Positions 1 through 5,544 of a DNA stretch of 11,682 bases are shown here, piece by piece. The notes beneath the pieces are model-generated. The model was given only the letters and a program-made list of their open reading frames with translations. It did not search any database and was not told the DNA's origin. The position numbers were made by a program, and so were the translations under genes. Source of the DNA: Acidimicrobiaceae bacterium (lineage in GTDB: Bacteria; Actinomycetota; Acidimicrobiia; Acidimicrobiales; UBA8190); contig DMNK01000008.1 of the NCBI GenBank assembly GCA_003453695.1, positions 785 to 12,466 of the forward strand. The letters run 5' to 3'. Position 1 is the stretch's first letter. Each line of letters starts with the position of its first letter.

Positions 1-153
1 GCCGGCTGGCCCGCCGACGGGGCTGGGCTGAGCCTGCCTTCGGGCGGCGGGCTCGGAGGCTCGGCGGGCGGCGGCCGGGGCAAGGGGGGCAGGGGGAAGA
101 AGAAGGGCGGGCGCGTCACCCCCAAGTCGGGGCGCCCCGGACCGCCACGGTGA
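1..153 (+). CDS. ffh: Signal recognition particle protein Ffh, C-terminal end (partial)
   Basis: Reading frame 1 is open from the window edge to a TGA at 151-153 and gives the last 50 residues of a protein. The visible part is a Gly/Arg/Lys-rich tail that ends with GKKKGGRVTPKSGRPG and a few more residues. Actinobacterial Ffh proteins end in this kind of basic, low-complexity tail after the methionine-rich M domain that binds 4.5S RNA and signal peptides. The GTPase (NG) domain and nearly all of the M domain lie outside the window. The identification rests on the tail style and on the position directly upstream of rpsP, where ffh is the usual neighbour. Ffh targets nascent membrane and secreted proteins to the translocon together with FtsY. 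The tail alone is low complexity, so the call is good but not certain. Confidence 0.75.
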   Translation, partial: AGWPADGAGLSLPSGGGLGGSAGGGRGKGGRGKKKGGRVTPKSGRPGPPR

Positions 154-200
154 CCGGTGTCCGACGGAGCGACCGTCTCGGGTGCCCCGGGACGGGGTGG

Positions 201-230
201 TTCGACCCTGCCGGTGGCACACGGCAGAAT
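201..230 (+). promoter_or_regulatory. Candidate promoter upstream of rpsP
   Basis: A CAGAAT hexamer at 225-230 matches four of six positions of the sigma-70 -10 consensus. TTCGAC at 201-206, 18 bases upstream, is a poor -35 match. The site lies between the ffh stop and rpsP and would give a leader of roughly 60 bases. This is inference from sequence only; ffh and rpsP could equally be one transcript. Confidence 0.3.
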
Positions 231-241
231 GGACGGTCCGC

Positions 242-273
242 GCCGGCCGGGATGGCAGTCCACCGGGGCCGGC
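242..273 (+). other. Hairpin in the rpsP leader
   Basis: GCCGGCC at 242-248 is perfectly complementary to GGCCGGC at 267-273, enclosing 18 bases that contain a further GGA/TCC pairing (250-252 with 259-261). It ends 9 bases before the rpsP ribosome binding site (GGGAG, 283-287). No T-run follows, so it is not a classical terminator. It could be a leader structure or a weak ffh terminator. In DNA this GC-rich, such stems also arise by chance. Confidence 0.3.
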
Positions 274-295
274 AACCGAAACGGGAGTTCGACTG

Positions 296-580
296 ATGTC
301 CGTGAAGCTGCGCCTCATGCGCATGGGCAAGACCAAGCAGCCCACCTACCGCCTGGTGGCGGCCGATTCCCGTTCGCCCCGTGACGGCCGGTTCATCGAG
401 GTCCTCGGCACCTACGCCCCTCGGGGACGCTCCGGGGCCGAGCCGGCCGCCGTGGTGGAGATCGACAACGCCAAGGCGGTGAAGTGGCTCCGTCAAGGTG
501 CGCAGGCCACCGAGCGGGTGGAGCGCCTGCTGCGCAACTCCGGTGCCTGGGACGAGTTCACCGCCTCCAAGGCCCAGTGA
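296..580 (+). CDS. rpsP: 30S ribosomal protein S16
   Basis: S16 binds 16S rRNA in the body of the small ribosomal subunit and is needed for its assembly. The 94-residue product begins MSVKLRLMRMGKTKQPTYR and continues with RLVAADSRSPRDGRFIEVLGTY, the diagnostic N-terminal half of bacterial S16. The C-terminal part (KAVKWLRQGAQATERVERLL) is the usual helix of the family. ATG at 296 is chosen because S16 starts exactly there and GGGAG (283-287) lies 8 bases upstream; the frame is open further upstream but that extension has no S16 character. It is the first complete gene of the rpsP-KH-rimM-trmD cluster, with the next start 13 bases after its stop. Nothing is unusual about the protein. Confidence 0.98.
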   Translation: MSVKLRLMRMGKTKQPTYRLVAADSRSPRDGRFIEVLGTYAPRGRSGAEPAAVVEIDNAKAVKWLRQGAQATERVERLLRNSGAWDEFTASKAQ

Positions 581-593
581 GGACGTGGCCCCC

Positions 594-926
594 ATGAACG
601 ACGCCCTGGACGACGACGGCGCCGGGCCCGGCAACGAGGCCGGGGTCCCCGAGATCGAAGACGACATCGGCAATCGGGTCGAGGGGGGGACGGCCCGGTC
701 GGTGCTCGGATACCTGGCACGCTCCCTCGCCGACGACCCCGATGCCGTGGTCATCGAGACCGACGCCTCGGGGCGCGGCACGCGCTTTCGTATCCACGTC
801 GCCCCCGGCGACATGGGGCGGATGATCGGGCGACGCGGCAGGGTGGCCCAGGCCATCCGCACCGTGGTGCGCGTGGCCGCCTCGCGCGACGGGATGGACA
901 CCAACGTCGACTTCGTCGACGACTGA
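594..926 (+). CDS. khpA: KH-domain RNA-binding protein (KhpA family) with acidic N-terminal extension
   Basis: The gene encodes a 110-residue protein. The KH core spans about residues 33-110 and carries the RNA-binding GxxG loop as IGRRGR (G79 and G82), then the helix VAQAIRTVVRVAA. Proteins of this family (KhpA/YlqC) bind many RNAs with modest specificity and sit between rpsP and rimM in many Gram-positive bacteria; that position supports the call. Usual KhpA is about 75-80 residues. Here the first 30 or so residues form an acidic tail (for example ALDDD and EIEDD) that looks disordered. ATG 594 is preferred because TGAGGA (578-583) overlaps the rpsP stop at a workable 10-base distance. An in-frame GTG at 585 would add three residues but lies too close to that site. 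The overlap of the rpsP stop with this ribosome binding site suggests coupled translation. Confidence 0.92.
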   Translation: MNDALDDDGAGPGNEAGVPEIEDDIGNRVEGGTARSVLGYLARSLADDPDAVVIETDASGRGTRFRIHVAPGDMGRMIGRRGRVAQAIRTVVRVAASRDGMDTNVDFVDD

Positions 927-981
927 CCCGCGCGATCCCGACGCCGGTCGGAGCCGAGGCGCCGGAAGGGCGCTGCTCGAG

Positions 982-1431
982 GTGGGCCGGGTAGTCCGTC
1001 CCCACGGCCTGCGGGGTGACACGGTGGTCGACCTGGTGAGCAATCGCCCCGAGCGGACCCGCGTGGGTGCCACGTTCGTCACCGACGACGGCACCCTCGA
1101 GGTGTCAGAGGTCCGTCCCTTCGGTGACCGCTGGCTCGTGCACTTCAGCGGTGTCGACGACCGCCGCAGCGCCGAGGCCTTGCGTGGGCGGGTGCTGCGG
1201 GCCGCCCCCATCGCCGACGCCGAGGCTCTGTGGGTGCACGACCTCGTCGGGGCCCGGGCGGTGCGGGCCGGCGACGGGTCCTTCGTGGGCCGTGTCGTGT
1301 CGGTGGTGTCGAACCCGGCCAGCGACCTGCTCGAGCTGGAGAGTGGTGCCCTGGTGCCCGTGCGTTTCGTCGTGGCGTGGCGCCCCGGTGAGCTCGAGCT
1401 CGACCTCCCCGACGGGCTGCTCGGAGACTGA
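982..1431 (+). CDS. rimM: Ribosome maturation factor RimM
   Basis: RimM binds S19 and helps mature the 3' domain of 16S rRNA in the 30S subunit. The 149 residues show the N-terminal RimM barrel beginning [12 protein letters not shown], and a PRC-barrel C-terminal domain that includes [12 protein letters not shown] and [18 protein letters not shown], ending PDGLLGD as in other actinobacteria. The start is problematic. GTG at 982 is the first usual start codon, with GGAAGG (964-969) about 12 bases upstream, but the residues just before it in frame (LLEV, 973-984) match the first strand of the family. No in-frame ATG, GTG or TTG exists from 862 to 981. A CTG at 973 is the only near-cognate option and sits only 2-3 bases after the purine-rich run. 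The protein as called is shorter than the usual 165-180 residues, mostly at the N-terminus. Its stop is 2 bases before trmD. Confidence 0.93.
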   Translation: MGRVVRPHGLRGDTVVDLVSNRPERTRVGATFVTDDGTLEVSEVRPFGDRWLVHFSGVDDRRSAEALRGRVLRAAPIADAEALWVHDLVGARAVRAGDGSFVGRVVSVVSNPASDLLELESGALVPVRFVVAWRPGELELDLPDGLLGD

Positions 1432-1433
1432 AC

Positions 1434-2192
1434 GTGCCGGCGCTGCGCATCGACGTGTTCACGATCTTCCCCGACCTCGTCGAGCACTTCTGCGCCGCCT
1501 CGCTCCTGGGCCGTGCCCGTCGCCTCGGGCTGCTCGACGTCCGGGTGCGCGACCTGCGAGCCGCCGCAGCCGACCCGCGCCGCAGCGTCGACGACGTGCC
1601 GTACGGGGGCGGGGCGGGCATGGTGCTGGCGCCGGGCCCGATCTTCTCCGCCGTGGAGCAGGCGTCGCCGCCCCGGCCGCTGCTGTTGCTCGGGCCGGGC
1701 GGGCGCCGGTTCGACCACGCCCTGGCCCAGGAGCTCGCCGGGCTCGCCCACGGCCAGTCGGGCGGCTTCTCGCTTTTGTGCGGGCGGTACGAGGGTGTCG
1801 ACCAGCGGGTGGTCGACCACCTCGTGGACGGGGAGCTGTCCATCGGTGACTACGTGCTCGCCGGGGGGGAGGCCGCCGCCATCGTGGTGGTGGAGGCCGT
1901 GGCCCGGCTCGTCCCCGGCGTGCTCGGCAACGACCTCTCGGCCGGGGACGACAGCTTCAGCGCCGGGCTCCTCGAGTACCCGCAGTACACCCGGCCCGCC
2001 CTGTTCCGGGCGTGGGAGGTCCCCGAGGTGCTGCGAAACGGCGACCACGGCCGCATCCTGCGCTGGCGGCGGGCCATGGCCCTGAAGCGGACGCTCGACC
2101 TGCGTCCCGACCTCGTGGAGGCCCGGGGCGGGCTGAGCGAGGAGGAGCGGCTGCTCCTGGAGGAGCTCTCCGAGGTCCCGGGCGCACCCTGA
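1434..2192 (+). CDS. trmD: tRNA (guanine-N1-)-methyltransferase TrmD
   Basis: TrmD transfers a methyl group from S-adenosylmethionine to N1 of G37 in tRNAs that have G36, preventing +1 frameshifting. The 252 residues fit the family length. Visible motifs are [11 protein letters not shown] at the N-terminus, the [10 protein letters not shown] loop (P56-L65), [11 protein letters not shown] (C116-V126), and the deep trefoil-knot cofactor site [11 protein letters not shown] (S136-E146). Arg158 in [10 protein letters not shown] and Asp173 in GDDSF correspond to the catalytic arginine and general-base aspartate known from H. influenzae TrmD. The C-terminal domain holds YPQYTRP and ILRWRR, which contact tRNA. 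The GTG start at 1434 lies 2 bases after the rimM stop, so translation is very probably coupled. All key residues are present. Confidence 0.98.
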   Translation: MPALRIDVFTIFPDLVEHFCAASLLGRARRLGLLDVRVRDLRAAAADPRRSVDDVPYGGGAGMVLAPGPIFSAVEQASPPRPLLLLGPGGRRFDHALAQELAGLAHGQSGGFSLLCGRYEGVDQRVVDHLVDGELSIGDYVLAGGEAAAIVVVEAVARLVPGVLGNDLSAGDDSFSAGLLEYPQYTRPALFRAWEVPEVLRNGDHGRILRWRRAMALKRTLDLRPDLVEARGGLSEEERLLLEELSEVPGAP

Positions 2193-2196
2193 CACG

Positions 2197-2218
2197 CCCT
2201 CCCGGGCCCCGGGTAGGG
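2197..2218 (+). other. GC-rich hairpin just after trmD (possible attenuator or intrinsic terminator)
   Basis: Positions 2197-2205 pair with 2209-2218 as nine base pairs with a single bulged T (2214) and a 3-base loop. It begins 5 bases after the trmD stop and is followed by G-rich DNA, not a T-run. Actinobacteria often use hairpins without a U-tail, so partial termination between trmD and rplS is possible. That role is inference. Confidence 0.4.
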
Positions 2219-2243
2219 GGTGCGGGGATCCGGATCGGGGCGG

Positions 2244-2251
2244 TATATCCT
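2244..2251 (+). promoter_or_regulatory. Candidate -10 element for rplS
   Basis: The AT-rich octamer TATATCCT stands out in very GC-rich DNA within the 160-base trmD-rplS gap. TATCCT (2246-2251) fits the actinobacterial TANNNT -10 pattern. No good -35 is seen 16-18 bases upstream. If used, it would give rplS its own transcript with a leader of about 95 bases. The remainder of the gap (2252-2339) shows nothing else I can name. Confidence 0.4.
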
Positions 2252-2352
2252 GGGCGGCTCCGGGATCTGTGCGGCCTGCTCCGTCCGGCTCCCACTCGCC
2301 CAGGTGCCTCGGCGCCCGGGCCGCTCGAACGCCACGGCCAAGGACGCGCGCC

Positions 2353-2706
2353 ATGAACCCGACCGACATCGTCGACCGCGAGAACCTGCGGGAAGACGTC
2401 CCCGAGTTCCGCCCCGGGGACACCGTGAAGGTCCACGTCCGGGTGGTGGAGGGGAACCGAGAGCGCGTCCAGGTCTTCCAGGGCCCGGTCATCCGGCGTC
2501 AGGGGACCGGGGCGCGGGAGACCTTCACCGTCCGCAAGGTGAGCTTCGGGGTGGGCGTGGAGCGGACGTTCCCGGTCCATTCGCCCATCCTGGCCAGGAT
2601 CGAGGTCTTGACCAGGGGCGATGTACGGCGGGCCAAGCTCTATTACCTGCGGGGCCGGGTGGGCAAGGCCGCCAAGATAAAAGAGAGGCGGACGGCGCGG
2701 CCCTGA
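2353..2706 (+). CDS. rplS: 50S ribosomal protein L19
   Basis: L19 sits at the 30S-50S interface near bridge B8. The 117-residue product has the full family pattern: [20 protein letters not shown] near residues 14-35, then [35 protein letters not shown], and the C-terminal [23 protein letters not shown] 2353 is chosen because the family begins shortly before the [10 protein letters not shown] segment and AAGGA (2340-2344) lies 8 bases upstream. Upstream open sequence in the frame has no L19 similarity. It follows trmD after 160 bases, so it may be separately promoted. Downstream, the lepB and rnhB genes usual in actinobacteria are absent and the next gene is DUF2469. Confidence 0.98.
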   Translation: MNPTDIVDRENLREDVPEFRPGDTVKVHVRVVEGNRERVQVFQGPVIRRQGTGARETFTVRKVSFGVGVERTFPVHSPILARIEVLTRGDVRRAKLYYLRGRVGKAAKIKERRTARP

Positions 2707-2768
2707 GCGGCCCGCCGGGCCGGTGACGTCCGCCGGTGGGAATCGGCGTCAGGGTGGCGTTGGGTGAG

Positions 2769-3062
2769 ATGAGCGAAGAGGATCTCGAACGATACGAGGC
2801 CGAGATCGAGCTGGCCCTCGTCCAGGAGTACCGCACGGTGCTCCCCCTCTTCCGATACGTGGTCGAGACCGAGCGCCGCTTCTATCTCGCCAACGATGTG
2901 AAGGTCTCGGTGCGCGACGCCGCCACGCCGACGGTCGTCGAGCTCGAGCTCGACGATGCCTGGGTGTGGGACATGTACCGCCCGGCACGTTTCGTCCCTC
3001 ACGTGCGGGTGCTGACCTTCCGGGACGTGAACGTGGAGCGGCTGCCCGAGCGCGACACCTGA
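2769..3062 (+). CDS. DUF2469 family protein
   Basis: The 97-residue product is a clear DUF2469 member: MSEEDLERYEAEIELAL, then LFRYVVETERRFYLAND (about residues 31-47), and the C-terminal AWVWDMYRPARFV with VLTFRDVNVE. The family is small, cytoplasmic, nearly confined to actinobacteria, and its biochemical function is unknown. It normally sits beside rnhB and yraN, as it does beside yraN here. ATG 2769 is preferred because homologues start at this MS(E/A)EDLE segment. In-frame GTG codons at 2736 and 2754 and a TTG at 2760 would add up to 11 residues with no family support. AGGGTGG (2751-2757) may be the ribosome binding site at about 11 bases. No catalytic motif is visible. Confidence 0.95.
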   Translation: MSEEDLERYEAEIELALVQEYRTVLPLFRYVVETERRFYLANDVKVSVRDAATPTVVELELDDAWVWDMYRPARFVPHVRVLTFRDVNVERLPERDT

Positions 3063-3067
3063 GTCCG

Positions 3068-3439
3068 GTGCGCCACAGCAACGCCACGCTGGGACGGCGC
3101 GGTGAGCAGGCCGTGGCGGGCTGGTACGGGGCCCGCGGCTTCTCGGTGGTGGCGACGAACTGGCGCTGCTCCTCGGGTGAGCTCGACCTGATCCTGCTCG
3201 ATCCGTGCGGCGACACCGTCGTCTTCTGCGAGGTGAAGACCAGGACCTCCGGTCGCTACGGGTCTCCGGCCGAGGCCGTGACGAGGGCGAAGCAGCGCCG
3301 GCTGCGGGCACTGGCCGCACGCTTCATGGCCGAGTCCCGCCCACCCGGCCTGGTCGCCCGGTCCATCCGCATCGACGTGGCGTCGGTGCGTGCCGGGCCG
3401 GGAGGCAGCCCGGTGGTGGAGGTCGTCGAAGGCGTCTGA
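3068..3439 (+). CDS. YraN / UPF0102 family protein, putative endonuclease fold
   Basis: The 123-residue product shows the YraN pattern: LGRRGEQAVAGWY near the N-terminus, NWRCSSGELDLILLD (residues 31-45) and VVFCEVKTRTSGRYGSP (51-67). Together these form a PD-(D/E)XK-like nuclease core with Glu13, Asp40, Glu55 and Lys57 (E-V-K). The family is classed with Holliday-junction-resolvase-like folds, but its cellular role is not established. GTG 3068 is the start because the next in-frame upstream sequence overlaps DUF2469 and has no family character; the DUF2469 stop is 5 bases upstream, implying coupling. In many actinobacteria comM follows directly. Here a three-gene cassette intervenes. Confidence 0.94.
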   Translation: MRHSNATLGRRGEQAVAGWYGARGFSVVATNWRCSSGELDLILLDPCGDTVVFCEVKTRTSGRYGSPAEAVTRAKQRRLRALAARFMAESRPPGLVARSIRIDVASVRAGPGGSPVVEVVEGV

Positions 3440-3443
3440 CCCT

Positions 3444-3475
3444 CGCCGCCCGGCGGCGGTGCACGCCGCGGCGTG
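3444..3475 (+). terminator. Two adjacent hairpins after yraN, likely end of the translation operon
   Basis: The first hairpin pairs CGCCGC (3444-3449) with GCGGCG (3453-3458) around a 3-base loop. The second is a perfect 14-base palindrome, CACGCCGCGGCGTG at 3462-3475. Both lie within 40 bases of the yraN stop and ahead of a promoter-like site. No T-run follows, as is common for actinobacterial terminators. The palindrome could instead bind a dimeric regulator of the next gene. Confidence 0.5.
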
Positions 3476-3481
3476 GTGGCG

Positions 3482-3503
3482 GATCAGCGGCGATCAGTAG
3501 GGT
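3482..3503 (+). promoter_or_regulatory. Candidate promoter of the enoyl-CoA cassette with GATCAG direct repeat
   Basis: TAGGGT (3498-3503) fits the actinobacterial TANNNT -10 pattern. Immediately upstream, GATCAG occurs twice (3482-3487 and 3492-3497), spaced by one helical turn, where a regulator could bind. Initiation would fall near 3510, leaving about 50 bases before the preferred start at 3564. No convincing -35 is seen. Confidence 0.4.
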
Positions 3504-3563
3504 GACGGGCGCGTGGGCCGGTTCGAGAGAGCGGCGGACGCGACGCAGGGACGGGAGCTGAGC

Positions 3564-4355
3564 GTGGGGAGCACCGAGACCATCCTTTTGGACCGGCGAG
3601 ACGGCGTGGTGACCGTCACGCTCAACCGACCCGAGCGCAAGAACGCCGCCAACGGTCAGATGTGGCAGGAGCTCCTCGAGGCGTTCGCCGAGGTCGCCCA
3701 CGAGCGCCGGGATCGCGTCCTCGTGGTCACCGGCGCCGGCGGGGCGTTCTGCTCCGGTGCCGACATCGCCGATCCCTCCGGGGTGAGCGGCGACCCCGCC
3801 GACCCCCACCTGGTGCGCATGCGCTTCCTCGGCGAAGTCATGCTCGCGCTGCACGAGCTGCCCAAGCCCACCATCGCCAAGATCGGGGGCATCGCCGCCG
3901 GCGCGGGATTGAGCCTGGCGCTGCAGTGCGACCTCACGGTGGCCTCCCACAGCGCCCGCTTCTCGGAGATCTTCTCGCGCAGAGGGCTGTCCGTCGACGG
4001 CGGCTCTTCGTGGTCGCTGCCCCGCTTGGTCGGCCTGCACCGGGCCAAGGAGCTCGCCTACTTCGCCGACATCCTCTCGGCCGAGGAGGCGGCGGACATC
4101 GGTCTCGTCAACCGGGTGGTGCCCGATGCCGAGCTCGACACCTTCGTCTACAACTGGGCCGACCGCCTGGCGGCCGGGCCCCCGCTGGCGCTGTCCATGA
4201 CCAAGCGGCTGCTGAACAACGGGTCGCTCGTGACGATGGCCCAGGCCCTGGAGGACGAAGCGACGAGCCAGACCGTGAATTTCTTCACAGCCGACACCGC
4301 CGAGGCAATGCGGGCCTTCGCCGAGAAGCGCGAGCCGCGTTTCGAGGGTCGCTGA
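3564..4355 (+). CDS. Enoyl-CoA hydratase/isomerase family protein, isomerase-like active site
   Basis: The 263-residue product has the crotonase fold. It starts with the strand DGVVTVTLNRPERKNA (13-28), then oxyanion-hole segments GGAFCSGADI (59-68) and GGIAAGAGLSLALQCD (108-123). The two catalytic glutamates of true hydratases (rat Glu144 and Glu164) align with Ser117 and Phe137 here. An aspartate, Asp145 in LSVDGG, sits where PaaG-like isomerases carry their catalytic Asp. This suggests a CoA-thioester double-bond or ring isomerase in fatty-acid or aromatic-acid breakdown, not a hydratase. The LSAEEAADIGLVNRVVP helix and the C-terminal FAEKREPRFEGR are typical. GTG 3564 is preferred because GGGAG (3553-3557) lies 6 bases upstream. 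A GTG at 3513 would add 17 residues with no family character. Substrate cannot be read from sequence. The next gene starts 7 bases downstream. Confidence 0.9.
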   Translation: MGSTETILLDRRDGVVTVTLNRPERKNAANGQMWQELLEAFAEVAHERRDRVLVVTGAGGAFCSGADIADPSGVSGDPADPHLVRMRFLGEVMLALHELPKPTIAKIGGIAAGAGLSLALQCDLTVASHSARFSEIFSRRGLSVDGGSSWSLPRLVGLHRAKELAYFADILSAEEAADIGLVNRVVPDAELDTFVYNWADRLAAGPPLALSMTKRLLNNGSLVTMAQALEDEATSQTVNFFTADTAEAMRAFAEKREPRFEGR

Positions 4356-4362
4356 GGTCACG

Positions 4363-5076
4363 GTGAGCGCCAGGGGGCCCCAAGTGTTGATGCTGGCGCC
4401 GATGCGCTCCGAGTTGCGCCCGCTGGTGCGATTGACGGGCGGACGTCCCGATCGAATCGGTGGCGTGGCCGTGCACATCGGACGGACCGGACGTGCGGCC
4501 GTCACCGCAGCCATGATCGGCGTGGGCCCCGAGGCGGCACGGCGCTCGACCGAACGCCTGCTCGACGCCGGCGCCTTCGACCACGTCGTGGTGAGCGGCA
4601 TCGCCGGGGGAGTCGGACACCAGGCCCCCGTGGGCGAGCTGGTGACTCCGGCCGAGGTGGAGGATCTCTCGAACGGCCGCCGCTTCACGCCCACCACCCT
4701 CGGCTATCACCCGCCTGCCGGCGTCCTCTCCACGACGGCCGAGCTCATCGTCGACGAAGGGGCGGTGGCAGCACTGGTGGAACGAGGGGTGGTCGCCCTC
4801 GACATGGAGACCGCCGCCGTGGCGGAGGTGTGCGAGGAGCGGGGCCGCCCCTGGTCGGTGTTCCGCGTGGTGAGCGATCGTCCCGAGGACGGGCTTCTCG
4901 ACCAGGGGGTCTTCGAGCTCCTCGAGCTGGACGGCACCGTCAACCTGACGCGCACGCTGCGCTACGTGCTGGCCAAACCGGCGCGCCTCGGGCCGCTCGC
5001 CCGCTTGGGTCGCGACGCCGCCGCCGCTGCTCGAAAGGCGGCCCGCGCCGCCGTGAGCGCCAGCGCCACCTTGTGA
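4363..5076 (+). CDS. Nucleoside phosphorylase-fold protein, likely MTA/SAH-type nucleosidase
   Basis: The 237-residue product belongs to the PNP/UDP phosphorylase superfamily. It retains the acid pocket of 5'-methylthioadenosine/S-adenosylhomocysteine nucleosidase: Glu17 in APMRSEL (as E. coli Glu12), Met148-Glu149 in ALDMETAAVAEVC (as Met173-Glu174) and Asp172 in VVSDRPED (as Asp197). VVVSGIAGGV (75-84) is the glycine-rich strand-turn of the fold. Such enzymes hydrolyse the N-glycosidic bond of adenine thionucleosides in methyl-cycle salvage. Related members act on futalosine or take part in hopanoid synthesis, so the substrate is open. A long Ala/Arg-rich tail (about 207-237) follows the catalytic domain. 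The GTG start has GAGG (4354-4357) 5 bases upstream, overlapping the stop of the preceding enoyl-CoA gene, so the two are very probably co-translated. Confidence 0.85.
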   Translation: MSARGPQVLMLAPMRSELRPLVRLTGGRPDRIGGVAVHIGRTGRAAVTAAMIGVGPEAARRSTERLLDAGAFDHVVVSGIAGGVGHQAPVGELVTPAEVEDLSNGRRFTPTTLGYHPPAGVLSTTAELIVDEGAVAALVERGVVALDMETAAVAEVCEERGRPWSVFRVVSDRPEDGLLDQGVFELLELDGTVNLTRTLRYVLAKPARLGPLARLGRDAAAAARKAARAAVSASATL

Positions 5077-5161
5077 CCCCGGCGTCCTCCGACCAGCCAC
5101 GCTCCGGCCGGGGCGACCCGTCCACCTGCCCGAGTCCGTGAACGACGATTTCGAGGCAGAG

Positions 5162-5398
5162 ATGGCCGCCTCCGGGCGGACAACGAGTCGCTGGTCGAAC
5201 GAGCCCGGCTACCGCTACAGCGAGCACACGCACCCCTATCGCAAGACGCTGTGCTGCTTGGAGGGCTCCATCGTCTTCCACACCCCCGACGGCGACGTCA
5301 CCCTGGAGGCGGGAGAGCGCCTGGTGCTGCAGCCGGGCACGCCACACGCCGCCTCGGTCGGCCCCGACGGCGTCCGCTGCGCCGAAGCCCACGGGTGA
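5162..5398 (+). CDS. Small single-domain cupin protein
   Basis: This 78-residue protein is a minimal cupin barrel. The first motif runs GYRYSEHTHPYRKTLCCLEG, with metal-ligand candidates His22 and His24, but the usual glutamate of the HxHx3-4E pattern is Lys28. The second motif is GERLVLQPGTPHAAS with His62 as the third possible ligand. Three histidines could still hold a metal; function cannot be assigned. ATG 5162 is preferred since GAGG (5153-5156) lies 5 bases upstream; an in-frame GTG at 5138 would add 8 residues (beginning MNDDFEAE) and has no clear ribosome binding site. It follows the nucleosidase by 85 bases in the same direction, so it may be the last gene of the cassette. Cupins of this size are often sugar- or small-molecule-binding or accessory proteins. 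Confidence 0.8.
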   Translation: MAASGRTTSRWSNEPGYRYSEHTHPYRKTLCCLEGSIVFHTPDGDVTLEAGERLVLQPGTPHAASVGPDGVRCAEAHG

Positions 5399-5404
5399 TG
5401 CCGC

Positions 5405-5418
5405 GGCCGGCGACGGCC
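5405..5418 (+). other. Short hairpin with GNRA loop after the cupin gene
   Basis: GGCCG (5405-5409) and CGGCC (5414-5418) enclose GCGA, a stable tetraloop. It lies 7 bases after the cupin stop. With only 5 base pairs and no T-run it is at best a weak terminator. Confidence 0.25.
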
Positions 5419-5448
5419 CGGCGCCTCCTGGGCGTCACACCTCTGGCC

Positions 5449-5454
5449 TAGCGT
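5449..5454 (+). promoter_or_regulatory. Candidate -10 element for comM-dprA
   Basis: TAGCGT fits the TANNNT pattern in the 146-base gap before comM and would give a leader of roughly 80 bases. No -35 is convincing. Apart from this element and the short hairpin at 5405-5418, nothing else in the gap is recognisable. Confidence 0.3.
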
Positions 5455-5544
5455 TCTCGTCGGCGCTTCGTGCGGCCGGCGCCCTTCGAGCACGGCCCTC
5501 TCGGACAAGCGGCGACACCCGTCGCCCTCCGAAAGGAGATGGCC

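Noticed and set aside
558..2492. Long open frame on the - strand opposite khpA, rimM and trmD
   Set aside because: It is antisense to well-identified genes, has low-complexity Pro/Arg/Gly-rich composition and no family motif; in DNA this GC-rich, stops are rare in shadow frames.
2937..2954. Perfect 18-base palindrome (GTCGAGCTC and its mirror); part of it recurs at 1390-1404
   Set aside because: Both copies encode Glu-Leu-Glu-Leu-Asp inside RimM and DUF2469; the GAG-CTC codon preference makes the palindrome by itself.
3324..4697. Long - strand open frame opposite yraN, the crotonase and the nucleosidase
   Set aside because: Composition is typical of an antisense shadow and all three + strand proteins have clear catalytic motifs.
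5398..5451. ATG overlapping the cupin stop, opening a 17-codon frame
   Set aside because: Too short, no conserved features, and no ribosome binding site beyond the overlap itself.
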